This document shows, one piece after another, positions 11,182-20,862 of a DNA stretch of 64,000 nt. Under the pieces are notes generated by a model that was not told where the DNA came from, made no database searches, and saw nothing but the letters and a program-made list of their open reading frames with translations. Origin of the DNA: Laetiporus sulphureus 93-53 (lineage: Eukaryota; Basidiomycota; Agaricomycetes; Polyporales; Laetiporaceae); NCBI RefSeq assembly GCF_001632365.1, contig NW_024468559.1:198439-262438 (forward strand), given 5' to 3'. Within the stretch, counting starts at the first letter, position 1. Each line of letters begins with the position of its first letter. The translations under genes and the position numbers were made by a program.

Positions 11182-13498
11182 ATGCTGAGGCCGTCAACCG
11201 GTAGTGCAGCCCGACCCCGTGTCATAGCAATTAATGTCTTCCAACCCAGTATATATCCTAGGAAAGCCTTTCCACCTCTTCAATTCCTCCGGTATCGAAT
11301 GCAGAGCACCGGTTCAACGTCTTTGATACGTCCTGATCACATCTTTTCAAATGCCCCTCCCCCTCCATGGCCTCGGACCACAGCAGTGTCGCCCGTAATG
11401 AACGAAAATTCGACTGTTTTTTCACAATTGAAATGGAAGGAATCCAGAGGCGATGACAAGACTCTCGCCGGAGTGCTTTCGCATCTCCAGGGAACGCTTC
11501 GTTCTGTTCACAATCGAAAGGTGATGTGGCCAGCAGAGGAATCAATTCCATCTGAGTACTTGTTTTATCTGTGGTCTTTTTCGACTACTAAAACATGCTA
11601 TCCGTTGTTTCGACAGCCCCTCGCCGGATAAATACTTGATGATGCTCTTACAGCCCATAGCAGATCTCTTCAATCAATTACGCTCCCCACTCGTGCTGAA
11701 AACACCCATGGAATGCATAAGTGTTGATTTTGGTGACTGTGAGTTCATCTTGCCCTAATTAAGTTTTACGGCTCATGTTCGGCAGCCATATACGGTGCGA
11801 CTTTCGCCGCGGAAGACTTTAGCCGCTGGGCAACTAGTGCTCCAGTTATCTTGTCGCTGGTCAGACAGATATCCTCGCTCCTGGCGTTTCAATGTCACTG
11901 ATTTCCATTCCAAATCAGCCCGACGACTTGTTCAATTCCAGGGGTGAAGTGTCTTCACGGGTTCAATCTGCTCTTTCGAAAGCTCTAGAGTCCAAATCGT
12001 TAATCCCTTCCATCATTGTGACGAACTTTAAGGACATCGCCGTGTTTTTACCCCCTACTCGAACCCGTCCAGAACACACTTTTGAAAGGGTATTGACGAA
12101 TCAACCCCATTTGGCTTTGCGAGTCATCTCCACTGCATATCTTTTAAGGGCGCTCCCATCCGGACTCTATATCGACATGCCACATCCTGATATCGAAGTT
12201 GATCAGAACCTTATTCTTCCAGAAGGACCACCGAAAGATCCGAACCAGTCTTTGATGTCGGACGAAGAGGTTTTTGCCACACATCACCGCCATTCCGACT
12301 TCGATATTGAAACATTGGTACGAGACCGCGCGAGAGCATTGCAATTCTTCCGTTGGCATGAACACGTGCAAAGACAATGCTCCAAACTCGTCGCACATCC
12401 CAATGACATACTCAACGCTGTGACGAACGAGGTTGGACAAATCGTTCCAGACGTTCGCCCGATCTATCCCTTCGACTTCTCCGAAATCCCAACAGACACG
12501 ATTACGCATCTCAAGTCAGTACAGCGCGATTCACCTCTCGTGGCTGCTGGAATTGCCAGATCCTTTGAGGAAAGCAAGTCCTTCATGCTAAAGATTCAGG
12601 ATGTCGTCGCGGAAGGCTCGGAGCGCGGCATTTGCACCGTTTATCGCTGTCAAATCACCTCCATCGACAGCACACCAGTGTCATCTCCGGCTCTGTGTCT
12701 CAAGCTGTTCGACGACCGGTTCCAGCCTTTGCAACGTCCAGACGAAGATGACGAACAACTGGATGAGCGTCTTCCTCGGTGGTTTGATTCACTGGTAATC
12801 GCTCAGACATACGCTCTGAACGAAGCTTTCGCTTATGACAAGCTTCGAGTAGTACAAGGGACGGTTGTCCCTTGGTTCTATGGGACACATCAGGTAAGAA
12901 CTGATCTCCTTGGTGCAATAAGATGCTTCACTTACCCGTCCTCACTAGTTTACGCTGCCTGACGGAACGGTACTGTACGGTCTCCTGATGGAATACATCG
13001 AGGGATGGGCGCTTGACTCTGAATTCGCACGGAAATTGAGTGCTGATAGGCAAATCAAAATGGTATGGTTGCCAACTACGTATAAAAGATTGGAGCGGAA
13101 TATCTCTGAGTCTTCTTCAGATTCAAAGTTGTCGGCACGCAGCCCGTGTCCTGGACCTTGCCGATATCAGCCAACGAGATTGGCACAACGGTCAAATTAT
13201 CCTCTATACGAACCCAAGAACCAAAGTTAACCACGCCGTTCTGATCGATTTTGCCTCAACGACTCAGACATGGTTGCACGACGAATTGAACTACATCGAC
13301 AATTACTTCGGTGTTCTATACGTCTTATTGGGTAGACAAGGAGACGTCGGATTGGATCCAGAGCTTGTATGGAAGCACTACGGAGAGCCAGACGATTGGG
13401 ATCCCGTTGAAGTGTGGCTTCCTACGGATCCGCCCAGGAACCAGGAAAAGAGGCTTGTAAAAGCCAGGGACATGTTTCCATATATCTCTTCTGCTTAA
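11182..13498 (+). CDS. Atypical protein-kinase-fold protein
   Basis: Six exons join in phase: 11182-11570, 11617-11738, 11786-11859, 11919-12893, 12949-13062, 13121-13498 (683 aa). A later start at 11299 would remove 39 aa. Kinase-fold features lie in the C-terminal half: a degenerate nucleotide loop (VVAEGSERGICTVYRC), a beta3-like lysine in CLKLF (about residue 457), a hinge-like LLMEYIEGW, a catalytic-loop analogue SQRDWHNGQ (Asp about 578) and AVLIDFA in place of DFG (Asp about 601). The N-terminal 195 aa, from the first three exons, match nothing I recognise. The family resembles the divergent kinase-like proteins common in Agaricomycetes; activity is uncertain. Exons 1-3 could instead belong to a separate short gene, since an ATG exists at 11892, but phase and intron sizes favour one gene. 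Confidence 0.7.
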
Positions 13499-14232
13499 CT
13501 CGGTAGTCTTGCTGTATAGGTCTGTGGGAGCTTACTCTGCACACGTAAAATTGTCCACATTAATGGCCTTCTTAACCGGGTAATCGAAGGAATTATGGTT
13601 CGCATACCGCCTATTTGGCGTGGCATGCCAACTCATCGAAAGTTGCAGACAACAGCGATCGGAGCTGCAGGTCCTCCTAGTCGAGTCAGCATTAACATCC
13701 TGCTATGGCCGGGCTGATCAGGGCATGCAGAGGTGGTCATAGATGGAGCAGCTCTCAATCTTGACGACTGATGCAGCGCAACGAAATCTTGGTGGGGAAT
13801 AGTCTGCTCAATCGGGCCTCGGCATGGCGATACTCGCCCCAACAGCTTTTCAACTATGTATTGCAGCATGGAATAAGCGACTCATAGCATACGGAGCCAT
13901 TGCATAATAGAGAGACACCGTCTGCGTGTCGTGCGATTTACCGGCTCGAGTGGTCCTCTCAGGGAAACGAAACATATTATACGAGATCTATAGAGTGACA
14001 CGAGCCTGCTGAGGTTGGTTATGAAGCCCTATGACGAGGCTTGAATCGCCAACGGCCATGTCGTACGGAGAAAAGACAAAAGAAAACGCAAGAGAAATTG
14101 TGCATTGAAGATCTGCGAAATGCAGCCGGATGAGACGGAGTATACGAAGGTTGACGCGCCACTCACAAATAGCAAGCAAACGCACAATCACCGTGAAACT
14201 GACAGCATGGCTCAGACATCCATTCTCTTCCC
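13499..14232. other. Intergenic; right part duplicated at 28.1-28.5 kb
   Basis: No gene seen. From about 13890 the sequence aligns by eye with 28140-28530, the 3' flank of the second DUF6533 gene. Confidence 0.6.
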
Positions 14233-15756
14233 TTACTCGTCGTCCTCCCAATCCGACCACATCTCTTCCTCGACATCGTCCATTCCCTCTTCCTCGTTCA
14301 CGTCCTGTTGAGCATCGCCGGCAGTACTAACAACGTTGTTCGCCATGCTTCGCGGTTCAGCAACAATTTGATCATGCTCAACAAAGTCTTGCAGGTGAGC
14401 GCGATCGGTCTCCGGGGCTTGTTCGGTACTGCTGAGGACGTTCAATTCGAACGACATGTTTTCGACGTCCGCTTGTGTCTGGAGTCCATGCTGTGACCGG
14501 ACGAAAGAGGGCGTTGGGGACTGTTCTCCGCGTGTGGACCGTGCTGCGGCTCGGACGTTGAGGAGAACACGAGAAATCAGGATGGGACCGAGTCTGTAAA
14601 ACTGTCAGTGTGTCATTGGTAGATAAAACGTAAGAGGATTGCTTCACGAGGCTTGCAGACCGACGATGACATATCCAGCGCTCTGTATCATGTCAGGCAG
14701 AGTGATTAGCATCTTTCAGAATATATGGGGTGGGTGGAAAGAACATGAACTCACCAGGTTCACGAATCCCAATATGGTCTGTAATAAGTTCAACAGTAGT
14801 AGTGCTCTAAATGTTATGCTTCAGAAATTGTCAAATCCTTTCCGACTCCACTTCTCACGTCATTTGAATCGTACCTATGTAAATGGTGGATGCAAATATT
14901 ATTTGAGCTCAGAAATCCATTTCACTGTCTGATAGCCGTACCATCTCTCAGCAACAGAGCTGCAAGCGATGGATTTCTCGTAGACAGGACGTCCACGGTG
15001 GCTGGTCTGTGGTGAACATATAGCTTGCGCCAGAGAATTGCGAGCGTCATGATGCTGGCAACCATAATACAGACGGCATTGACTATGTTCACTGCGGTGA
15101 GATTGTCAACGAAGTGTGGAGGAGAGCATTATTGAATTCAGACTCACATCTATTGAGGGACAATGTATTCAGCACGGGTCTACTGAAGATAGTGGATTAC
15201 ACACTTTATAGCAATATTTTGCGCTGAACTTGAAGGGTAGGACTGAAGGCATATGGCTGTCCTCGCCAATACAATTACAGAATGTAATGTTTGGCCGAAG
15301 TCTTCTCATGAATTTGTCGTAAGTCCATCAAGAATATGTCCCAATCAGGAGGCAGCGTACACGAGTAGAAACTGAAACCCGCGTTGAATACCGTTACCAA
15401 CGTGAAAAGTATAACGGGTCGTCGGTCGCCACCTGTCACGGCGTATACTCGTAATATTGTAACCACTTTGCTACATTTTGAGCTGCGATGATTTGCCATG
15501 AAGCATGCCAGCCTACCCTCTGAGATTATCCCTATGAGTGCGAAAACCAGATTGCTTGCCAGGAAGTTCGCCATGCAACTACGACGTAAGAATAATCAGG
15601 CGCAAATAAATATGACAACAAGAAACAAATTACCTCTACAATATCAATGAATCGAAGATGTATTCAATCGAGGTGATATCATCAACTTACCATTACTGTA
15701 TATAAGTTCATGACAGTCCAAACAGAAATGCTAGCATAGACCAGTGCAAGCATGCG
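14233..15756 (-). pseudogene. DUF6533 membrane protein gene, copy A, 3' part
   Basis: This is the downstream part of a DUF6533-type multi-pass membrane protein gene interrupted by the LTR retrotransposon. Recognisable pieces in sense order: rest of exon 3 (15756-15691, VWTVMNLYTVM), a 2-nt exon (15635-15634), exon 5 from 15578 (CMANFLASNLVFALIGIIS), then VVTILRVYAVTGGDRRPVILF, a further helix ahead of LWRKLYVHHR and SLAAVLLRDG, and the last exon with the acidic tail ending WSDWEDDE at the TAA (14235-14233). Apart from the insertion the frame appears largely preserved, which fits recent inactivation. Splice sites between about 15330 and 14650 are unresolved. Confidence 0.75.
15752..15756. repeat. 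Target-site duplication, left copy
   Basis: ATGCG immediately left of the LTR, repeated at 24391-24395. Paralog B has a single uninterrupted equivalent site. Confidence 0.9.
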
Positions 15757-16414
15757 TGTCACGGCACGCCGATGACAAAGATAGACAACCAAAATAGAAA
15801 CCCCTTGGGGGTCTCCTGGCTAAGAGCCGACAGCGACGAGCTGTGGCGATACGATGTGCCCACTGACGAGGCCTAGTAGCTGGTCGCAGAGCAAGACTTA
15901 CTGGCGAGGCTAGAGGCGCTATCACAACGGTGAGGATGCAAAGATATGTATAGCACACTGAGAGTGTCTGGTAAGACCCCTCTGTGATGGTAGTGGTGGA
16001 CGAAGGAGAATAAGACTGAGGTCTACTCCTCGTCTCGCTGGTCCTTATATACATGATTGCTATGTTACTGTACAGTACTACCTAAGCGAGTCACACGCTA
16101 TTCTACTGGTCAGTGCTACAATCGTACGATATGTCCCAATTATCCTGATTGGCTGCCTAATAATAACCCGCGGAGACGGAGCTCCTCTTGAGCACGCAAT
16201 ATGGCATCATGGCGATTGCGACATATGACATCATGCCGAGGAGTTCGGTGTCACGTGACAATGCCGAGAGAGATCCGAGGTCATGTGACTGGATGCCTCG
16301 TTATCTTATCTCATTAGATCACGTGACTTCTTGTGCGACAAGAAATGATGAAAAATGATATGCTTCTTAATAGCATTTGTTCCTTTAATGACTTGTCAGG
16401 TAAAAACTGTGACA
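15757..16414 (-). repeat. LTR (3' LTR in sense direction)
   Basis: 658 bp, bounded by TGTCAC and GTGACA, and nearly identical to 23733-24390. It holds a TATA box and two CACGTG motifs, as in the other copy. Confidence 0.95.
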
Positions 16415-16429
16415 TCACCCCCTTTTCAA
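16415..16429 (-). other. Polypurine tract
   Basis: In sense orientation AAAAGGGGG lies 3 nt before the 3' LTR start, the expected plus-strand primer site. Confidence 0.8.
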
Positions 16430-16432
16430 GGT

Positions 16433-16825
16433 TCATCGTCCCGATGAGCCAAAGCCTCTGGCGCCTCGTATTGTTCGCTTTGCGAGTGAACTATCTGCCT
16501 CCGAAATGATTCCTGGAGCGTAGCGTTCGCATATGAATTGAGCGATCCGATCACCTGTCTTGACTTCGAATGGTTCGCTGGTCGTGTTAACAAGCAGAAC
16601 CTTGATTTCCCCTGTGTAGTCCGGGTCGACTACCCCTGCTGCGACATCAATTCCTTTGAGAGCCAACCCACTTCGGGGGGCCACTCGAATGTATGTCCAT
16701 TTTGGGGGGTCGACCGCCAGCCCGGTGCCGACGAGCATTCTGGAATGCGGGGGAATGTTTAAGTCCTGTACGGACTTGACATCCCAGCCGACAGCTTCAT
16801 GAGATCCCTTGTAGGGGGCTCGGGC
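16433..16825 (-). other. dUTPase domain region within pol
   Basis: Sub-region of pol encoding the dUTPase-like fold after the chromodomain. The motif 3 aspartate and tyrosine (VVDPDY) and the motif 5 glycine-rich tail are intact, so the active site could be functional. Confidence 0.9.
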
Positions 16826-18265
16826 GTTTGGGTGAAGGCGGAAGAAAAACATGAACTCATCAGGGTGGTCAGACAGGGCGATTTTGTGCGCTTTGCGCGT
16901 TCGCGGCTTAGCTCTTGGAGCATCTGGGTGTGTCTTATGGAATTCCTCTACTTTGTCTTTGACATTCGTGAGGTTTTCCAGTGGTTCCCAAGTGTTATCG
17001 CTGTGGTCATAGTCTAACCACTTAACGAGGTACTGGGTTTTGTTATACCTAACTCTCGAATCCAAAATGTCCTCTACGTCGCATTCTTCCTCTCCGTCGA
17101 TGATGACTGGAGGGTTAAGGGGAGGTATGCGTCCTGGAATTGAGTCTTGATGGAACATGATTAGCTTTGAGGCGTGAAACACAGGGTGTATTTTCATGTC
17201 CGCTGGTAATTGCAGTTTGAAGGATACGGTCCTGATCTTTTCGAGGATCTTGAATGGTCCATAGTTTTGAGTCGCAAGCTTCTGGCTTTTGACTTTTACA
17301 TGGAGATCTTTTCCTCGAATAAGCACTTCGTCTCCTACTTTGAAAGGGACGTCCTGCTTTTTAAGATCGAAATACCATTTCATACGTTCTGCTGCTAATG
17401 ACAGAGCAGCACGTGCTTGTTCCTGTGCTTGATCGCGGTTATGGAATAAATGTTCCAGGGATGGATGTTGTATCCCTTCCAATACATCGGGTGCCATGCG
17501 GGGGTGTCGACCATGCTCTATGAAGAATGGTGATAAACCAGTCGATTCTGAGGCTTGGTTATTGTATGCGAACTCCGCCGTGGGCAATAATGTGGCCCAA
17601 TCAGTTTGTCGGTAGTTGCAGTACATGCGCAAGTATTGCTCTAGAATCTGATTGACTCGTTCAGTTTGTCCGTCCGTTTCAGGGTGATAAGCTGTAGACA
17701 TTGTTGATTTAATGTGAAGTTTTTGACAAAACTTTTGGAATAGTTTGGCTGAGAATTGAGTGCCTCGATCAGATATGATCTGCCTAGGAATTCCATGAAG
17801 TTTGAACACTTCATTGTAGAAAATCGACGCTACTTGAGATGCTGTCACCGTGTCGTCTACTGCATAATAGTGAGCATGTTTGGTGAATCGGTCGACAACT
17901 ACCAAAATGGCAGTTTTCTTTTCTCCCCTATGGTCTGGGCTTGGCGGTAGCTGTGTAATCAGGTCACAGGTAACCATTTCCCAAGGCCCTTGTGGTACTG
18001 GATTAGGTTGTAGTAGTCCATATGGCTTTTGCTTGCTCGTCTTGTTTCTTTGACAAGCCACACAGCCTTGAACGTACTTCTTGACATCAATGGTAAGCCC
18101 TGGCCACCAATAATTTTTGCTGATCAATTCTTGCGTTTTCCAGCGTCCGGCGTGTCTGGTGGTGGAAATGTCGTGATGTAATTTGATCAGCTCATTCCGC
18201 AGCGTAGAGTCCTTTGGAACATAGACCTTTCCTCTTCGCAGTAGCAATCCGTGCTCGAAGTTCCA
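16433..18265 (-). CDS. Pol C-part: integrase, chromodomain, dUTPase
   Basis: Continuation of the pol frame after the in-frame TAG at 18268-18266; about 610 codons ending at the TGA at 16433. Residue numbers count from the first codon after 18247. The integrase has a zinc-binding HHCC region (LHHDISTTRH, then CVACQ) and a DDE core (VVVDRFTKHAHY, IISDRGTQFSA, YHPETDGQTERVNQ), plus a GPF-type module (NYGPFKILEKI). A chromodomain follows at about 390-440 (YLVKWLDYDHSDNTWEP), expected to guide integration to chromatin marks. The final 130 residues (about 475-604) are a complete trimeric-type dUTPase with all five motifs: VGWD, PRSGLA, GVVDPDYTGEI, DRIAQFI and GARGFGSSG. It would hydrolyse dUTP and limit uracil entry into the cDNA. 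I know of no route by which this segment is made without reading through the TAG. Confidence 0.92.
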   Translation of the reverse strand, partial: WNFEHGLLLRRGKVYVPKDSTLRNELIKLHHDISTTRHAGRWKTQELISKNYWWPGLTIDVKKYVQGCVACQRNKTSKQKPYGLLQPNPVPQGPWEMVTCDLITQLPPSPDHRGEKKTAILVVVDRFTKHAHYYAVDDTVTASQVASIFYNEVFKLHGIPRQIISDRGTQFSAKLFQKFCQKLHIKSTMSTAYHPETDGQTERVNQILEQYLRMYCNYRQTDWATLLPTAEFAYNNQASESTGLSPFFIEHGRHPRMAPDVLEGIQHPSLEHLFHNRDQAQEQARAALSLAAERMKWYFDLKKQDVPFKVGDEVLIRGKDLHVKVKSQKLATQNYGPFKILEKIRTVSFKLQLPADMKIHPVFHASKLIMFHQDSIPGRIPPLNPPVIIDGEEECDVEDILDSRVRYNKTQYLVKWLDYDHSDNTWEPLENLTNVKDKVEEFHKTHPDAPRAKPRTRKAHKIALSDHPDEFMFFFRLHPNARAPYKGSHEAVGWDVKSVQDLNIPPHSRMLVGTGLAVDPPKWTYIRVAPRSGLALKGIDVAAGVVDPDYTGEIKVLLVNTTSEPFEVKTGDRIAQFICERYAPGIISEADSSLAKRTIRGARGFGSSGR

Positions 18266-20551
18266 CTATTGGAGGTCTTTTCCGAACTCCCGCTTGCCAG
18301 TCTTTAGTAGGTGCTGGTAACCTTTGGTCATTTCGTCATCTTGTAGTGCCGATTTCACTCTTTCTAGAAGTTTTGCATCGTCAACTTCGGAGGAATGAGT
18401 GACTGAGATCGCATGGATGGCGAAATATTCAGGTCGAAGCAAAGTTTGCCCTGAATTGTCATTGCTCACCCCCTTCTCATGATCTGGCCTCCTGAACAGA
18501 GGATCGGCACGCATCATCGTCTTTCCGGGGCGGTGATGGAGAATGAAATTGAAACGTGTAAGGTAAAGTGACCATCGAGCTTGTCGTCTGGTCAGTGTTT
18601 GAGCTTGTCGGAAATAGGTAAGATTAAGGTGATCCGACCATATCTCAACTGGGTGTGGGTGTCCTTCGAAGTACTGCCGGTATTCTTCCAAGGCCCGAAT
18701 GATGGCGAGCATCTCCTTGTCGTAGATCTCGTAATTGCGCTCATGTTCATTGAGCGATTTGGAGTAGTATGCGACAGGATGCCAAAGTTCATCTTCTCCC
18801 AACTGTTCAAGGACCGCGTCTGTGGCGAAGTCCGAGGCATCCGTTTCCAATCTAAAGGGACGGACTGCGTTGGGGAGCGCTAGAATTGGGGCGGAAGTGA
18901 ATGCAGTCTTGAGGGCCTCAAATGCCTTTTGTTGAGGTTCTTCCCATTTCCATGGTGCGTCCTTACGTGTTAATAGAGTCAAGGGTCGGGTCATCGATCC
19001 GAAATCCTTGATGAATCGTCGATAGAAATTTGCCAGACCAAGGAATGCTTGTACTTGCTTTACCTTGGTGGGCACCGGCCATTTGAGCATGCCATCGACC
19101 TTTTCTGAGTCCATCTGTATTGACCCTTTTGAGATTATGAGTCCGAGAAACTTGACGAAAGTGGTCGCAAAGTGACACTTTTCTGGTTTCACGAACAGGT
19201 CATTGTCTCGGAGTCGTTGTAGGACTTCTTTGGTCAGACGGTCGTGTTCCTCCTGGTTATCCGTAAAGATGATGATGTCATCTATATAGACTGCCACCTT
19301 TCCAGTGCGAATGAGATCTCCTAAGACGTCGTTCATCATGGCCTGGAAAGTGCTAGGGGCATTACAGAATCCGAAGTACATGACAGTAGGTTCAAATAAC
19401 CCTCTATGGGTAATGAACGCTGCTTTTTCCTCATCTCCCTTGCGAAGGCGTACATTATTGTACCCCCATCTCAGGTCTAGTGTAGTAAATATACTAGCCC
19501 TTGAGAGTCCGTCGTTGATTCGGGGGAGTGGGAATTTGTTTTTCTTGGTGACACTGTTTAATGCCCTGTAGTCTTGGACTAGTCTAAGAGACCCATCCTT
19601 CTTTTTAACAAAAAATACAGGAGCGGCGTAAGGGGATTTGGATGGTCGAATGTAGCCTTTGGCTTGTTCGCCGTCAATCCATTCATCGAGTGAATTCTTT
19701 TCTCGTAAAGACATTGGGTATACTTTTGCCGGTCTCGGGGTTGCCGCGTCTGGGACAAGATCAATTGCGTGATCGTAGGGCTTACGCGTCGGCATTCTTT
19801 CTGAGCTCTTCTTCGAAAACACATCTCCGAATTGATGAAATTCTGGAGGGACGAATTTGGACCAATATTCTTTGTCCTGTGTCTCTTCTGCCGGCTGTTC
19901 TACCAAGTGCTCCTTTACCTTCTTGCTTATGCCTAGGATGTCGTGCACCATGTTACGAAGATCCTGGTCTTGCAAGTCTATCCAGTTAATGAAGCTATCT
20001 TCTTGATCCCACCCGTCATCCATGTGTACGTCAGGAAGAATCGCCTCATCCTCGAGTCGAGGTTGCGATAGAAGGTTGACTTCTTCTTCACATACTTTGA
20101 CTCGTTGATTTCTCGTGTGTCTGCACCTTGAGAACGTGACCTCTCTGTGTTCCCAGTCAACTCGGGGGTTGTGTTCTTGTAGAAATTTCATGCCAAGGAT
20201 CATTGACATGCGTCCAAGGTTTGTGACGAGCAAACTCTCAGTTGATCGGTGCCCCCCGATTAAGATGCTTGTGACTACACGATGAGTAATTGCGCCACCC
20301 TTGTTAGGGCTGGCGTCTGCGTTGAGGGTTCGAATTTCATGATTTAGAGGTATCATCTTAAACCCGTGCTTCTCAGCGAATCTTTGGTCGATATAGCAAG
20401 AGAATGCTCCAGAATCCAATAGTGCCGTTGTCTGGATCTCCCGTGATACGAATCTTATCGGCAATTCGATCGAATGTTTAGAAAAACCTGCGGATGCAAT
20501 ATATAGATGATCGCTAGGTACATTCGTTCTCACGGTACTAATACAATTGTC
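18266..20551 (-). CDS. Pol N-part: protease, reverse transcriptase, RNase H
   Basis: An open frame of about 760 codons ending at TAG (18268-18266). The start has no ATG; the frame opens at 20551 just after a TAG in the same frame. In order: aspartic protease with LLDSGAFSCYID; RT with FVKKKDGSLRLVQDYRALN, LDLRWGYNNV, GLFEPTVMYFGFCNAPSTFQ and the catalytic YIDDIIIF; RNase H with ETDAS, DKEMLAIIRALEEYRQYFEG and WSDHLNLTYF. In the motif usually written ADPLSR this copy has ADPLFR, a possible decay mutation. After the TAG the same frame continues (WNFEHG) into the integrase. Confidence 0.93.
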   Translation of the reverse strand, partial: DNCISTVRTNVPSDHLYIASAGFSKHSIELPIRFVSREIQTTALLDSGAFSCYIDQRFAEKHGFKMIPLNHEIRTLNADASPNKGGAITHRVVTSILIGGHRSTESLLVTNLGRMSMILGMKFLQEHNPRVDWEHREVTFSRCRHTRNQRVKVCEEEVNLLSQPRLEDEAILPDVHMDDGWDQEDSFINWIDLQDQDLRNMVHDILGISKKVKEHLVEQPAEETQDKEYWSKFVPPEFHQFGDVFSKKSSERMPTRKPYDHAIDLVPDAATPRPAKVYPMSLREKNSLDEWIDGEQAKGYIRPSKSPYAAPVFFVKKKDGSLRLVQDYRALNSVTKKNKFPLPRINDGLSRASIFTTLDLRWGYNNVRLRKGDEEKAAFITHRGLFEPTVMYFGFCNAPSTFQAMMNDVLGDLIRTGKVAVYIDDIIIFTDNQEEHDRLTKEVLQRLRDNDLFVKPEKCHFATTFVKFLGLIISKGSIQMDSEKVDGMLKWPVPTKVKQVQAFLGLANFYRRFIKDFGSMTRPLTLLTRKDAPWKWEEPQQKAFEALKTAFTSAPILALPNAVRPFRLETDASDFATDAVLEQLGEDELWHPVAYYSKSLNEHERNYEIYDKEMLAIIRALEEYRQYFEGHPHPVEIWSDHLNLTYFRQAQTLTRRQARWSLYLTRFNFILHHRPGKTMMRADPLFRRPDHEKGVSNDNSGQTLLRPEYFAIHAISVTHSSEVDDAKLLERVKSALQDDEMTKGYQHLLKTGKREFGKDLQ

Positions 20552-20574
20552 CTAAAGTGTGACACCAGACTCGT

Positions 20575-20862
20575 CTACACTTCGTAATGAAAATCCTCTG
20601 AGAATTCGTCTATCTCGACGATTCTCGCATTGGTGTCCTTGACCGTGGATTCCGATGCCATAGATGCTGTGTCCGTACCCTTTTTGCCTTTTCCCTTGCT
20701 GGACGGTGGTGTAGTCGAGGTTGTGCTCATCCCGCGAAGTGCAGCAATTGCTTGTTCCAGTGCTGCAATTTGAGCTGATGAGCCCGCGCTACTTTCTTCT
20801 TCCACCTGTCGCACATTTGTCGCCTTGCCCTTCCCTTTTCCTTGCCCTTGCTTTGGGGCGGC
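20575..20862 (-). other. Gag C-terminal extension after in-frame TGA
   Basis: The gag frame continues for 95 codons beyond the TGA at 20865-20863 to a TAG at 20577-20575. It encodes a Lys/Gly-rich and Ser/Thr-rich segment with AALEQAIAALRG and an acidic end (VEIDEFSEDFHYEV). The TGA probably arose from CGA by a C-to-T change. Confidence 0.65.
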
